Counted from the first letter of the stretch, positions 35,251 to 44,207 are shown. The stretch is 64,000 nucleotides of DNA from Arenibaculum pallidiluteum (GCF_017355985.1 NZ_JAFIQU010000001.1:682001-746000), one strand, 5' to 3'. Numbers and translations are program-made. Notes: generated by a model not told the origin, from the letters alone.

Positions 35251-37245
35251 ATGCGCCTGAACGAGCCGATCACCGACCGCGAAGTGGAGCTCACGGACGG
35301 CATCGTCCTGATGTCGCGCACCGACGAAGGCGGCAGGATCGCCTTCGTGAACCGGGCCTTCGTGGAAATCAGCGGCTTCAGCGAGGAGGAACTCCTGGGC
35401 GCGCCCCACAACCTCGTCCGTCACCCGCACATGCCGGTGCAGGCCTTTGCCGACCTCTGGGCGACGATCAGGGACGGCCGCCCCTGGGAAGGGCTGGTGA
35501 AGAACCGCACGAAGAGCGGGAACTTCTACTGGGTGCGCGCCAACGTGACGCCGGTGATCAAGGGTGGCGCAGTCAAGGGCTACATCTCGATCCGGACCAA
35601 GCCCTCGCGCGCGCAGGTCGCGGCGGCGGAGAACGCCTATGCCGGCATCCGCAACGGGAACAAGGGAGACTTGAGGATTCAGGACGGGGAGGCGGTCCGG
35701 CCCGGCCTCGCCCGCGCCCTCGGCCCGGGTGCGGCGAGCGTCACAGGCAGGCTCGGAATCATGGGATGCCTGTCCGCCGCGACCACCGGCGGCGCGCTGT
35801 GGCTCGCCCTCTCCGGCGCGCCTGCCGCCGCGGCCGCGACGGGCCTCTTCGGCACTGCGGCCGCGGCTGCGCTGGGCTTTGGCGTCGCGAGCCTCGTCCG
35901 CCGGTCCCTTGCCCGGATGGAGACACATTTCGAGGCGATCGCCCGCAACGACACGGGCCACGAGATCGAGATGCCGGATACGGCAGAGTTCCGGCACGTC
36001 ACCACCCTGCTCCGCGCGACCAGGGCCAAGCTGGCCTACGCGCTCCAGGAGCGACTGGAGCTCGAGCGCCAAGCGGACGAGACCAGGCGCAGGGCGCTCG
36101 AGGCGATGGCGAATACGATCGAGACCGAAGCGCGCCATGCGGTCGAGGACGTCGCCAGGCTGACCGACGCCATGGCCGGCAGCGCCGAGGGGATGGCTGC
36201 ATCGGCCGAGCGCGTCAGCCAGCACTCCCAGGGCGTCTCCGCGGCCGCGGACGAATCCCTGACCAGCGCCCAGACCGTTGCCGCCGCCACCAAGCAGCTC
36301 GCCGGATCGATCTGCGAGATCGCCGCCCAGGTCACACACAGCAGCACCATGACGAGCCAGGCGGTCGAGAACGGGCGGCGCACGCAGGAGGCGATCCAGG
36401 CCCTGTCCGAGGAGGTCGTCCGCATCAGCGAGATGGCGGGGCTGATTGGCGAAATCGCGGGGCAGACCAACCTGCTGGCGCTGAACGCGACGATCGAGGC
36501 CGCCCGCGCCGGCGAGGCCGGGAAGGGCTTCGCCGTGGTGGCCTCCGAGGTCAAGAGCCTGGCCAACCAGACCTCCCGCTCGACCGAGGAGATCAACGCC
36601 CGCGTCGCCGCGATCCGCGAGGCGACGCGGGCGGCCGTGGACGCGGTCGCCGCGATCGGCCGGACCGTGCAGGAGATCGACAGCACCTCGGGCGCCATCG
36701 CGGCAGCCATGGAGCAGCAGAGCGCCGCTACCCAGGAGATCAGCCGGAACGTCCACGAGGCGAGCGCCGCGGCGCAGGAAGTCTCGACGCTGATCGCACG
36801 CGTTTCCGAGGACGCCGTCATGACTGGCCATCGGGCCATCGAGCTGCGGGGCTGCTCGGGCCAGGTGAACCGGAGCATAGAGACGCTGCGATCCATCCTC
36901 GTGCGCGTCGTTCGCACCTCGACCCGCGAGGCGGACCGCCGCCGCGACAACCGCTTCGAGGTGGACCTCGCCTGCACGTTCCAGGTGGAGGGCACAGACG
37001 GGGCCGCCGGCCGGGTCGTGAACATCGGCCCGGGCGGCGCCACCGTCGCCGGCGGCGCGATGGGAGATCCCGGTGCCCGCGGGATGCTGCAGGTCCATGG
37101 CTGCCCGGTCCCGATCCCCTGCACCCTGCGGGCGGCGGAGAATGGCGCAGCGCATGTGCGGTTCGACCTGGATCCCCGCGCGGCGATCGTCGTCGAGAGC
37201 TGGCTTGCATCCCTGGTGGCCTCCCGGCAGAGGCTCGCCGGCTGA
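35251..37245 (+). CDS. Methyl-accepting chemotaxis protein with PAS and PilZ domains (Aer-like)
   Basis: A 664-residue receptor. The N-terminal PAS domain (about 10-115) has the Aer signature [20 protein letters not shown] with the pocket residues of FAD-binding redox sensors. A hydrophobic hairpin (about 168-215) anchors it in the membrane with both ends inside. The signalling domain (about 280-560) has [20 protein letters not shown] and [12 protein letters not shown]. The C-terminal PilZ domain (about 570-655) has [10 protein letters not shown] and NIGPGGATV, the c-di-GMP binding pattern. It combines redox or oxygen input with c-di-GMP input to steer motility. The ATG at 35251 has GGAG upstream; the upstream hemerythrin is a likely partner. 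Confidence 0.9.
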   Translation: MRLNEPITDREVELTDGIVLMSRTDEGGRIAFVNRAFVEISGFSEEELLGAPHNLVRHPHMPVQAFADLWATIRDGRPWEGLVKNRTKSGNFYWVRANVTPVIKGGAVKGYISIRTKPSRAQVAAAENAYAGIRNGNKGDLRIQDGEAVRPGLARALGPGAASVTGRLGIMGCLSAATTGGALWLALSGAPAAAAATGLFGTAAAAALGFGVASLVRRSLARMETHFEAIARNDTGHEIEMPDTAEFRHVTTLLRATRAKLAYALQERLELERQADETRRRALEAMANTIETEARHAVEDVARLTDAMAGSAEGMAASAERVSQHSQGVSAAADESLTSAQTVAAATKQLAGSICEIAAQVTHSSTMTSQAVENGRRTQEAIQALSEEVVRISEMAGLIGEIAGQTNLLALNATIEAARAGEAGKGFAVVASEVKSLANQTSRSTEEINARVAAIREATRAAVDAVAAIGRTVQEIDSTSGAIAAAMEQQSAATQEISRNVHEASAAAQEVSTLIARVSEDAVMTGHRAIELRGCSGQVNRSIETLRSILVRVVRTSTREADRRRDNRFEVDLACTFQVEGTDGAAGRVVNIGPGGATVAGGAMGDPGARGMLQVHGCPVPIPCTLRAAENGAAHVRFDLDPRAAIVVESWLASLVASRQRLAG

Positions 37246-37269
37246 TCCGGCGCCTGCGCACCATGCGCC

Positions 37270-37291
37270 GCCGGCTCGTGGAAGAGCCGGC
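37270..37291 (+). terminator. Hairpin after the MCP gene
   Basis: gccggctc (37270-37277) and gagccggc (37284-37291) pair perfectly with a 6-base loop. It lies 24 bases past the stop codon. There is no T-run, so it may be a Rho-assisted stop or an mRNA end-protecting hairpin. Confidence 0.4.
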
Positions 37292-37601
37292 GCTCTTGGC
37301 CCTCGACGAGTCGGTGAGCCGGGTTCACGCGACCTCGGGCGCCCATGACGAGGCGCATAAGGGAAACCGCTTCGGGTCGAGGACGATGGGGTCGGCATGC
37401 CCGATGCTACCGAATTGGGCTCGGACGACATCGGCATGGCGATCACGATGCGCGTAGCGACGCAGTTCGGCGGGACGCTTCGTCGCAGCGGCGAGACACA
37501 TGGCTGGGAAGGACTTGCTCAGGGCGGGATTCGCACGTCACGCATTCAATCTCGGCGAATCGCTCCCGGATCTCTTCGTCGAGGACTGCTCATCATCAAA
37601 A

Positions 37602-37637
37602 AAGGCCGCCCTTGCAACGACTGTAAAGAGCGGCCTT
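37602..37637 (-). terminator. Intrinsic terminator of the AraC-family gene
   Basis: On the minus strand the arms gaaggccgc/gcggcctt (37630-37637 and 37602-37609) form an 8-bp stem with a 20-base loop, followed directly by six T residues. This is a classical Rho-independent terminator 14 bases after the stop of the AraC gene. Confidence 0.75.
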
Positions 37638-37650
37638 CGAGACGCGCGAC

Positions 37651-38688
37651 TTATGCGGTTCGGACCGTGCGGCTGGCGTATTCTCTATACAGGCGCTGCT
37701 GATTCATTGCATCGCGCTTTGGCGCAACCCCGAACATCCGGCAGTATTCGCGGCTGAATTGCGAAGCGCTTTCGTAGCCGACTTGATAGGCAGCCTCCGC
37801 TACGCCTGCAGCCTCCGCCACCATCAGCCGTCTCGCCTCGAGAAGGCGCAGCTGCTTCTGGAACTGAAGCGGTGTCATCGAGGTGAGCGCCTTGAAGTGT
37901 TGATGGAACGAGGACGGGCTCATTCGCGCGACTTCGGCCAATTGCTCCACACGCAGCGTCCGGGCGAAGTTCGTGTGCAGTAAGGAGATGGCTTTCACGA
38001 CCCGCTCAATATTCGATTCCGGCAAGGCCAGCCTGTAGAGCTCGCCTCCATGCGGGCTGTTCAGAAGCCAGAAGTAGATCTCGCGCATGACGGAGGGATA
38101 GAGGATGGGGATCGCCTTCGGCGTCCCGGACATCCTGACGAGACGCTGGATGCAGTTCGCCAGAGGCTCATCGACCTGACTCACGAACATGCAGGGACCG
38201 GGGCTGGTAGGCGGGACAGGCGGCTCATCCAACTGTTCCACCACGTCGCGCAGCGCAGTCACGTCGAGATCTATGGTGACGCCGATATAGGGCGCGTCGG
38301 GGCTCGCCTTGACGATCCGCCCGCTGGCCGGCAGTTCCACGCTTACGACCAGGCACTCCATCGGCCCGTAGGAGAGCATGTCGTCACCAAAGAGGATTTC
38401 TTTTCCTCCCTGGATCACGACGCAGAGCGACGGGCGATAGAGCGCCCGCATCGGCATCATTGCCTGACAAGAGCGGACGATGTTGAAGCCGTCGATCGGC
38501 GTCGGAAAAAGGCCCTCACCGCCATCCTGGCCTTCGATATAGGCGGTAACCGCCGCAAGAAGCGATGACGACACGCGAGCCTCCGGCTGCTTGCGAGGCC
38601 AGCGGCCCACATCTGGCAACGTATCACCCTTTGTAGGATTGGGCAGATTTTTTGAGAGTTCCGGTATTCTGTTCACGGGGCACTCCAT
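37651..38688 (-). CDS. AraC-family transcriptional regulator (YqhC-type N-terminal domain)
   Basis: A 345-residue regulator. The N-terminal half fits the AraC_N (PF06719) domain: LYRPSLCVVIQGGKEI, LSYGPMECLVVSVELPASG. The C-terminal part has two helix-turn-helices: LRVEQLAEVARMSPSSFHQH and AAYQVGYESASQFSREYCRM. In E. coli the related YqhC senses aldehydes and activates the reductases YqhD and DkgA. Here an SDR and an aldo/keto reductase gene follow in the divergent direction, after a decayed MFS gene, so they are candidate targets. The intergenic region is AT-rich (38690-38860). An intrinsic terminator follows the gene. Confidence 0.9.
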   Translation of the reverse strand: MECPVNRIPELSKNLPNPTKGDTLPDVGRWPRKQPEARVSSSLLAAVTAYIEGQDGGEGLFPTPIDGFNIVRSCQAMMPMRALYRPSLCVVIQGGKEILFGDDMLSYGPMECLVVSVELPASGRIVKASPDAPYIGVTIDLDVTALRDVVEQLDEPPVPPTSPGPCMFVSQVDEPLANCIQRLVRMSGTPKAIPILYPSVMREIYFWLLNSPHGGELYRLALPESNIERVVKAISLLHTNFARTLRVEQLAEVARMSPSSFHQHFKALTSMTPLQFQKQLRLLEARRLMVAEAAGVAEAAYQVGYESASQFSREYCRMFGVAPKRDAMNQQRLYREYASRTVRTA

Positions 38689-38883
38689 CTAGCTTGAAGG
38701 CGCCAAACAAGCCCGGAGCGCGACGATCATGACAGAAATCGCCGAACGGTCAATAGATGTCAACTAGTCGATCAGACCCATTTGAAGGTGCCCAAGTTAA
38801 ATGTGTATATGGGAGGCGCGGTCCAGGGATACTTATTACACCATCCCTATCCCCTGTTTTTCCAGGTCAGTTGAACACGACGG

Positions 38884-39186
38884 CCCATCCTGCTTGAGAC
38901 GTTCCGAGCGGATCTTCGACTTAGCGATACCCAGATGGGCCTGCTCACCGGGCTCGCCTTTGCGGCCTGCTAATCGCTTCTGTCCCTTGGTCCCGCGCTC
39001 GGGCCTCTCACCGTCGGTGTGATCAGCGAAGCGATGACCACCGCAGTAAGCCCCAATGGCCTCGGGTTCGCGCTGCTGGTCGCCCCAGTCTCATTTGTCC
39101 TGATCGGAATTGCCCTGCCGATTGCAAGCCGACGCGTCCTCGTCGTCCTTCGACAGCACCAGCGGCAGCTCCGCACAAGCAGATAA
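38884..39186 (+). pseudogene. Decayed MFS transporter (Spinster-like), internal deletion and stop
   Basis: In one frame the DNA reads PILLETFRADLRLSDTQMG LLTGLAFAAC then a stop codon, and then, still in frame, GPALGPLTVGVISEAM, GFALLVAPVSFVLIGIAL and a basic tail ending at 39186. The first part matches the first transmembrane segment and loop of Spinster-type MFS proteins (xDLGLSDTQxGLL). The second part matches their last helices and C-terminus. About 300 residues between are missing and the N-terminus ends in a stop. So this is a relic with a large internal deletion, between the AraC gene and the SDR it may regulate. Confidence 0.75.
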
Positions 39187-39272
39187 CCCGGCAGTGGCGC
39201 ACCACGCGCCGAACGCCGGCGCAGCCGACTCGAGCACGTCATGCAACAGCCTCAAGAACGGAGATCTTCGAA

Positions 39273-40124
39273 GTGCCCGATACTGATAGCTCTCGCCGCA
39301 CGTTCATGGCCCTCGCTGTCGCCGCGCCGGCGGCTCTCGCGCTGACGAGCGCGGCTTCGGCCCAGACTTCCACGGCCCGACCGCTCCCCCTGCCTGGCGC
39401 CGGCCGGGCCGCCGTCATCACCGGCTCGTCGCGGGGCATCGGCGCCGCCACCGCCAAGCGTCTGGCGCGCGACGGCTACGCCGTGACGGTGAACTACCTC
39501 ACCAACCGAGATCTCGCCGCCCAAGTCGTCCGCGACATCGAGGCGGAAGGCGGTCGCGCCATCCTTCGCCAAGCGGACGTCGCTGATCCCGCAGCGGTCA
39601 AGGCCCTTTTCGATGCCAATGACGGGGCTTTCGGCGGGGTTGATGTGGTGGTCAACAACGCCGGGATCATGATTGTCGGCCCCTTTGCTCGAATGACCGA
39701 CGCAGCATTCGATCGAATGATGGCCACAAATGTGAAGGGCAGCTTCAACGTGTTGCGCGAAGCGGCGCGGCGCACTCGTGTCGGCGGCCGGATCATCAGC
39801 CTGAGTTCGAGCATCATAAAGACGCCGCCGCCGGCTACGGCCGCATATGCAGCCACAAAAAGTGCCCAAGTGCTCTTTTCGAGCGTCCTCGCGAAGGAGC
39901 TGTCAGGCCGCGGCATCTCAGTCAATTCCATAGCGCCCGGCGCCGTCGACACTCAGCTCCTCCGTCAGCATGGAGAAGAAGCACTTCGAGGAATTCCCGA
40001 GCAGACGCCGCTCGGTCGCTTGGGCCTGCCGGAAGACATCGCCAACGTCATCGCTCTTCTTTGCTCTCAGGACGGTGCCTGGATCGACGGCCAGAACGTC
40101 TTCGCAAACGGTGGTCTCGGCTGA
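39273..40124 (+). CDS. SDR-family oxidoreductase with a twin-arginine signal
   Basis: A 283-residue short-chain dehydrogenase. The nucleotide motif TGSSRGIG is at residues 50-57, NNAGI follows, and the catalytic Ser-Tyr-Lys is at about Ser-179, Tyr-192 and Lys-196 (YAATK). It resembles glucose 1-dehydrogenase or 3-oxoacyl-ACP reductase-like enzymes. The N-terminus has SRRTFMALAVAAPAALAL and AASAQ, a twin-arginine signal with cleavage site. Export of an NAD(P)-dependent enzyme is unusual. The GTG start has GGAG 9 bases upstream. An aldo/keto reductase follows at 150 bases; both may be controlled by the divergent AraC regulator. Confidence 0.88.
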   Translation: MPDTDSSRRTFMALAVAAPAALALTSAASAQTSTARPLPLPGAGRAAVITGSSRGIGAATAKRLARDGYAVTVNYLTNRDLAAQVVRDIEAEGGRAILRQADVADPAAVKALFDANDGAFGGVDVVVNNAGIMIVGPFARMTDAAFDRMMATNVKGSFNVLREAARRTRVGGRIISLSSSIIKTPPPATAAYAATKSAQVLFSSVLAKELSGRGISVNSIAPGAVDTQLLRQHGEEALRGIPEQTPLGRLGLPEDIANVIALLCSQDGAWIDGQNVFANGGLG

Positions 40125-40275
40125 ATGGGAGCAACTGGCTTGCTCACGCCGCCGATGCGGTAGAGCGCCGCTCTTGCATCACCATCAGTGATCAGAATTC
40201 GGACGCGCAGATCTCAACCAACGTGAGGAGGCGCGTCTCGATCCATACACCCACCATCCAGGAAAGGATAATTTC

Positions 40276-41325
40276 GTGAAGTACAAGACACTTGGCAATA
40301 CGGGCCTATTCGTTTCCGAAATCTGCCTGGGGACAATGACCTTCGGAGGCAAGGGCGTCTGGGCGAATATGGGCAATGTCCAACAGGAAGACGCACAGGC
40401 GCTCATTGCCCGTGCCTTCGAGCACGGCATCAACTTCATCGACACTGCCGACATCTATTCGAACGGCGCCTCGGAGGAGATGGTCGGCCAATCGTTGAAG
40501 AACCTCGGCGTCCGGCGCGAGGACGTGGTGATCGCCACGAAGGTGTGCGGCCCGGTCGGTCCCGGCCCGAACGACCACGGGAATTCGCGGGGGCACATTC
40601 TCGACAGCGTCAAGGCGAGCCTCAAGCGACTTCGGGTCGATCACATCGATCTCTATCAGCTCCACAACATCGACACCGTGACGCCGATCGAGGAAAGCCT
40701 TGCCGCGATCGACACGCTCGTTCGGCAGGGCCTGGTCCGCTATGTCGGCGTCTCGAACTGGTCGGCCTGGCAGATGGCCCGTGCGCTCGGGCACAGCGAA
40801 CGCCTGAATCTCGCCAAGATCGCCACGACGCAGAACTACTACACACTCGCCGGCCGCGATCTCGAACGCGAAATCGTTCCACTCATCAAGGCTGAGAAGC
40901 TTGGCCTGCTCGTGTGGAGCCCGCTGGCCGGCGGCCTGCTCAGTGGCAAGTTCGGTCGCAAAAAGCAAGCCGAAGAAGGCAGCCGACGCACGACCTTCGA
41001 CTTTCCGCCCGTCGCCATGGACCGTGCCTATGAGGTGATCGATGCCATGGAGGCGATCGCAGCCGACAAGGACGTCAGTGTCGCGCAAATCGCGCTCGCC
41101 TGGCTGCTGCACCAGCCGCACGTCACCAGCGTGATCGTTGGTGCAAAACGCAAAGAGCAGCTCGACGACAGTGCGGGCTCCGCAGATGTCGTGCTCACCG
41201 CCGATGACCTCGCCAGATTGGACGCTGTCAGCGGGATCGCACCGGAGTATCCGGCCTGGATGCAACGCGTCCGCGAAGTGCCGCCAAAGCCGCCGCTGAG
41301 AGCAGCTCCGGTCGCCACGACCTGA
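40276..41325 (+). CDS. Aldo/keto reductase (YajO/AKR11-like)
   Basis: A 349-residue NADPH-dependent (beta/alpha)8 reductase of aldehydes and ketones. The catalytic tetrad is visible: Asp-56 and Tyr-61 in DTADIYSNG, Lys-89 in VVIATKV, and His-130 in YQLHNID. The C-terminus has the cofactor region SVIVGAKRKEQLDDSAG. The GTG start has AAGGA 8 bases upstream. It follows the TAT-SDR gene and the divergent AraC regulator is of the aldehyde-sensing type, so a role in aldehyde detoxification is inferred. Confidence 0.92.
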   Translation: MKYKTLGNTGLFVSEICLGTMTFGGKGVWANMGNVQQEDAQALIARAFEHGINFIDTADIYSNGASEEMVGQSLKNLGVRREDVVIATKVCGPVGPGPNDHGNSRGHILDSVKASLKRLRVDHIDLYQLHNIDTVTPIEESLAAIDTLVRQGLVRYVGVSNWSAWQMARALGHSERLNLAKIATTQNYYTLAGRDLEREIVPLIKAEKLGLLVWSPLAGGLLSGKFGRKKQAEEGSRRTTFDFPPVAMDRAYEVIDAMEAIAADKDVSVAQIALAWLLHQPHVTSVIVGAKRKEQLDDSAGSADVVLTADDLARLDAVSGIAPEYPAWMQRVREVPPKPPLRAAPVATT

Positions 41326-41492
41326 AAACGGATCAGGGAATCGCCGCCCCGTTCGAACGATGCGAAAGGTGGATCGCCGGATATCCCCAATCCGTCAGCA
41401 ATCTCCGCAACCACCGAAAACCGAACCCGACAGCTGAACGCATTCGGTGGCCAAAATCATCCACCGACAGTTTGAGAGAAGAGGAACAGCCA

Positions 41493-42134
41493 ATGGATTT
41501 CGACCCGGTCGGCGCGGTCATAGCGTGGGTCGGCGCCTACGGCCTCGTAGGTCTCTTCCTCGTCGCCCTGGCCGAGCGTTTCGTGCCCGTAATGCCGTCC
41601 TATGGGCTTCTTTTGGCCATCGGCATCGGCGCGGCGGACGGGGTGTGGTCGCTACCCGCCGCGTTCATCGCAACCACCACAGGCGGCGTGTCCGCGTGCG
41701 CGGTCTGGTTCTACGCCGCCCGGAGACTGGGCGCTGTCCGCTCCGCGCGCCTCCTCAACAAGACTGGTCGGCTATTCGGGATGTCCGCCGATCGCATACG
41801 GCGCGGGGTCGCTTCCCTCCGCCGGAACCAGACCGCGCTGGCCTTCGCGCTGCAGCTCGTGCCGACCGTCAGACTATTCGTTCCGGCATTCGCCGCTCTT
41901 CTGCGCGGAAACGCGCGCAGTGTCCTCGTGGCATCGGCAGCCGGCATTGCGGTGTGGAACGGCCTGTTCATCGGCCTTGGAGTCTACGCCTCTCATTCGA
42001 TCCAGACGACAAACACAACGGTCCTTGCCCTGGCGGCGCTCGGCTGCCTCCTGGTTGTGGAGGCCGCCCTGTTCTGGGCCGTGCGACGGGTTCGCGTCCG
42101 CCGGAATCCGGATGCCATGTCGTACGGGGTCTGA
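41493..42134 (+). CDS. DedA-family (SNARE-associated) membrane protein
   Basis: A 213-residue protein with about five hydrophobic segments. The first part (GAYGLVGLFLVALAERFVPV, MPSYGLLLAIGIG) and the second with FALQLVPTVRLFVPAFAALL follow the DedA layout, where a charged residue in the first helix and the R-x-x-P-x-x-AG-like motif are functional. Members are lipid scramblases or proton-dependent transporters. ATG 41493 has GAGGAA 7 bases upstream. The next gene encodes a phospholipid N-methyltransferase-like protein, suggesting a membrane-lipid function for both. Confidence 0.7.
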   Translation: MDFDPVGAVIAWVGAYGLVGLFLVALAERFVPVMPSYGLLLAIGIGAADGVWSLPAAFIATTTGGVSACAVWFYAARRLGAVRSARLLNKTGRLFGMSADRIRRGVASLRRNQTALAFALQLVPTVRLFVPAFAALLRGNARSVLVASAAGIAVWNGLFIGLGVYASHSIQTTNTTVLALAALGCLLVVEAALFWAVRRVRVRRNPDAMSYGV

Positions 42135-42201
42135 TCACATCTGCGGTGCGCGACCGGTCGCCCCGCCGCTTCAACGCAAACCGACTTCGAGATCGCTTTC
42201 C

Positions 42202-42834
42202 ATGAAACAACACCTTATGGCCGAGACGTTCGGCTTCTTCCACGCATGGCTCAGAAACCCCCTGCGCGTCGCGGCCATCGCGCCGTCAGGACAGGCGCTC
42301 GCCAGCCTGATCACCTCCGAAATCTCACACGACACCGGACCAGTCATCGAGCTTGGGCCGGGCACCGGCGCGTTCACGCGCGCCCTGATCGCCCGTGGCG
42401 TCAGACAGGAAGACCTGGCGCTGATCGAGTTCGGATCCGAGTTCGCCACCGCGCTCCACCTCCAATACCCGCGAGCGCGCACTCTTTGGATGGACGCAGC
42501 TCGCCTGCGGATGGTCGACCTCTTCGACGGCAGACCAGCCGGCGCCGTCGTCAGCGGACTGCCCGTCCTGTCGATGCCGCCGCGCAAGGTAATCGCGATC
42601 CTAATCGGCGCGTTCCGCAAGATGAGGCCGGATGGCGCGGTCTACCAGTTCACCTATGGGCCGCGTTGCCCGGTCCCGCCCAGACTGCTCGATCATCTCG
42701 GGCTCGAGGCCGAACGGATCGGCGGCACGCTCGCCAACCTTCCTCCTGCGGCGGTCTACCGGATCAGGCGCAGGCATCCCGCCCCTATCCACCCTGTCCG
42801 CCTTTCATCGCGGCAACCTGCGCCCGTCGGATGA
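42202..42834 (+). CDS. Phospholipid N-methyltransferase-like SAM-dependent methyltransferase (PmtA family)
   Basis: A 210-residue soluble methyltransferase. Motif I is VIELGPGTGAFTRALI near residue 49. The N-terminus FFHAWLRNPLRVAAIAPSG is the typical start of PmtA-type enzymes, which methylate phosphatidylethanolamine towards phosphatidylcholine. GLPVLSMPPRKVIAIL and QFTYGPRCPVPP also match. It starts 67 bases after the DedA-like gene, so the two may form an operon. A weak GAGA lies before the ATG. The following LysR relic is not part of it. Confidence 0.85.
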   Translation: MKQHLMAETFGFFHAWLRNPLRVAAIAPSGQALASLITSEISHDTGPVIELGPGTGAFTRALIARGVRQEDLALIEFGSEFATALHLQYPRARTLWMDAARLRMVDLFDGRPAGAVVSGLPVLSMPPRKVIAILIGAFRKMRPDGAVYQFTYGPRCPVPPRLLDHLGLEAERIGGTLANLPPAAVYRIRRRHPAPIHPVRLSSRQPAPVG

Positions 42835-42917
42835 AAATGGCGAAGGCGCAACATGTCCGACATCGATCCAGTTGCGCCTTAGAGGGAGCCCGACGAGATC
42901 TGCTGGATCGGAGGCGC

Positions 42918-43215
42918 ATGCCCGACCTTGCGCTCGATCTACGCTTCCTGCGCTATGCGATCACGCCGCGGACTATGGCAGCTTCCGACGCACCGCTCGG
43001 CTCTGGGCGTCCCGAAGTGCACGAGCAGCCGGCGCGTGCAGTTGCTTGAGCAGCGTCCTAACCGCGTTTGTTCGAGCGACACCGGGGCGGAATACGCCTG
43101 ACCGCGGGTGGCGAGCATTTCCTCAGGGAGGCGGCGGCGACGGCGCATGGGCTTCAGCGCGCGGCATGCGAAATGGCGGCGGCCCGTAAAGGAAAGGTCG
43201 GGATAGCGGGATAGC
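42918..43215 (+). pseudogene. LysR-family regulator, frameshifted N-terminal relic
   Basis: A start with GGAGG reads MPDLALDLRFLRYAI in frame 1, but then the conserved LysR HTH text continues in other frames: AADYGSFRRTAR (frame 2), LGVPKCTSSRRVQLLEQ (frame 1 or 3), and RLFERHRGGIRLTAGGEHF followed by LREAAATAHG (a third frame). Together this is the HTH and linker of a LysR protein. It is broken by at least two one-base shifts and ends after about 100 codons without an effector-binding domain. The intact gene must have been about 300 codons, so this is a dead 5' fragment. Confidence 0.8.
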
Positions 43216-43275
43216 GCGGGACATCGTCATAGGGACGATATCGAAGCAGCTGCGACCTTCACGCCTATCCCTTCC

Positions 43276-43749
43276 TCACGCAAAAGCGATCCATCGGCCC
43301 GCGAAAACGGCACAGAGCCACAAGCCGAGCGATAAGATGGCGGCGACACGGCCTCTGGCCCGTCCCACCATGCTCGCAACGCTTTCGGGGCGCGAGGCGA
43401 TGTGCAGAGCGACCGCGTTCCCCCCCGCCGCCAGCAGGATGAGGACCTTCGCGAGAAATGCAGGATCCCGCACGTAGTTTCCGATCCGGACCGACACGAG
43501 CAGAAGGCCGGTCGCCACGGCAATCGCAAAGCCGATCATCGCCAGGCGAATGAGTGTCGGGAGGACCGGATCGAATTTGGGGCCGAGGATACGCAGCAGG
43601 CGAAGATCCACCGAAGCGATCGAGCCGATGAGGATGCCGACACCCAGGATGTGAAGCGCCGAAATGGTCGGATAGAGCCAGGGTACGACCACGATAAGCC
43701 GCACCGCGGGCGCCGCCTCTATCCACTGGAATAGCGATATCAACTGCAT
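43276..43749 (-). CDS. DUF6644-like inner-membrane protein
   Basis: A 157-residue protein with four predicted hydrophobic helices (YPTISALHILGVGILIGSIA, LAMIGFAIAVATGLLLVSV, FLAKVLILLAAGGNAVAL and VAAILSLGLWLCAVF). His and Arg-flanked helices resemble small cytochrome-b-like or copper-associated membrane proteins, but no function is proven. It starts inside the 3' end of the upstream gene (10-base overlap), so the two are coupled. DUF6644 and DUF6152 genes occur together in other proteobacteria, which is a recollection. Confidence 0.7.
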   Translation of the reverse strand: MQLISLFQWIEAAPAVRLIVVVPWLYPTISALHILGVGILIGSIASVDLRLLRILGPKFDPVLPTLIRLAMIGFAIAVATGLLLVSVRIGNYVRDPAFLAKVLILLAAGGNAVALHIASRPESVASMVGRARGRVAAILSLGLWLCAVFAGRWIAFA

Positions 43750-44207
43750 CCGTTGACATCTGGCGCCCAGTCTCCGGTGTAGGAAACGACAGTGCCGTCC
43801 GAGAGGCGCAGCCAAGTGCTGCGGAGTTGGTGAGGCGAAAGGCAGTTGCGCAGGGCGACAATCACAATCCGATCGCCGACGCTCAGCCGGTCGGAGAGTT
43901 GGTAGAACATGCGGACCGGAGAAAGCTCGATCTCTCGTACCTTGCCTACATCCTCGGCCCGAACGACGGCGCGCCCGAAATACTCCGCTGGCCGACCGAC
44001 CTCGAACGCGGGAAGCTCGGCCGTGTCCACCCGGATCGACAACACTGGATGCGGCGGGGCGAATGTGGCCGCGGTGATCGTACCCGAAAGAACGATCGGG
44101 GTGGCGGCATCATAGCGCCCCGTCACGCCGTGATGGGCCAGGACGGTGCCGGTAAGGCAGAGGATTGTGAACGCGACGCCGCAGGCGCCACCGACCAACT
44201 TGAGCAT
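43740..44207 (-). CDS. DUF6152-like exported protein
   Basis: A 155-residue protein with a signal peptide (MLKLVGGACGVAFTILCLTG, cleavage near LAHH). The mature part begins HHGVTGRYDAATPIVLSG, the family's opening, and continues PPHPVLSIRV. It contains several His near the N-terminus that may bind metal. ATG 44207 has AAGGA upstream; longer starts lack the signal. It overlaps the DUF6644 gene. Predicted to be in the periplasm, where it may work with the membrane partner; the role is unknown. Confidence 0.75.
   Translation of the reverse strand: MLKLVGGACGVAFTILCLTGTVLAHHGVTGRYDAATPIVLSGTITAATFAPPHPVLSIRVDTAELPAFEVGRPAEYFGRAVVRAEDVGKVREIELSPVRMFYQLSDRLSVGDRIVIVALRNCLSPHQLRSTWLRLSDGTVVSYTGDWAPDVNGCS

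Larger units (their letters stand above)
37246..37650. other. Intergenic region between convergent genes, with two hairpins
   Basis: About 400 bases. It holds the two terminators listed separately. A plus frame (37397-37702) and its relatives overlap the terminator and the AraC gene, so they are not supported. Sequence around 37540-37600 (GESLPDLFVEDCSS in one frame) may be a remnant of a lost gene. Confidence 0.3.

Noticed and set aside
37397..37702. 101-residue plus-strand frame between MCP and AraC genes
   Set aside because: It runs through the intrinsic terminator and into the AraC gene, and has no ribosome site.
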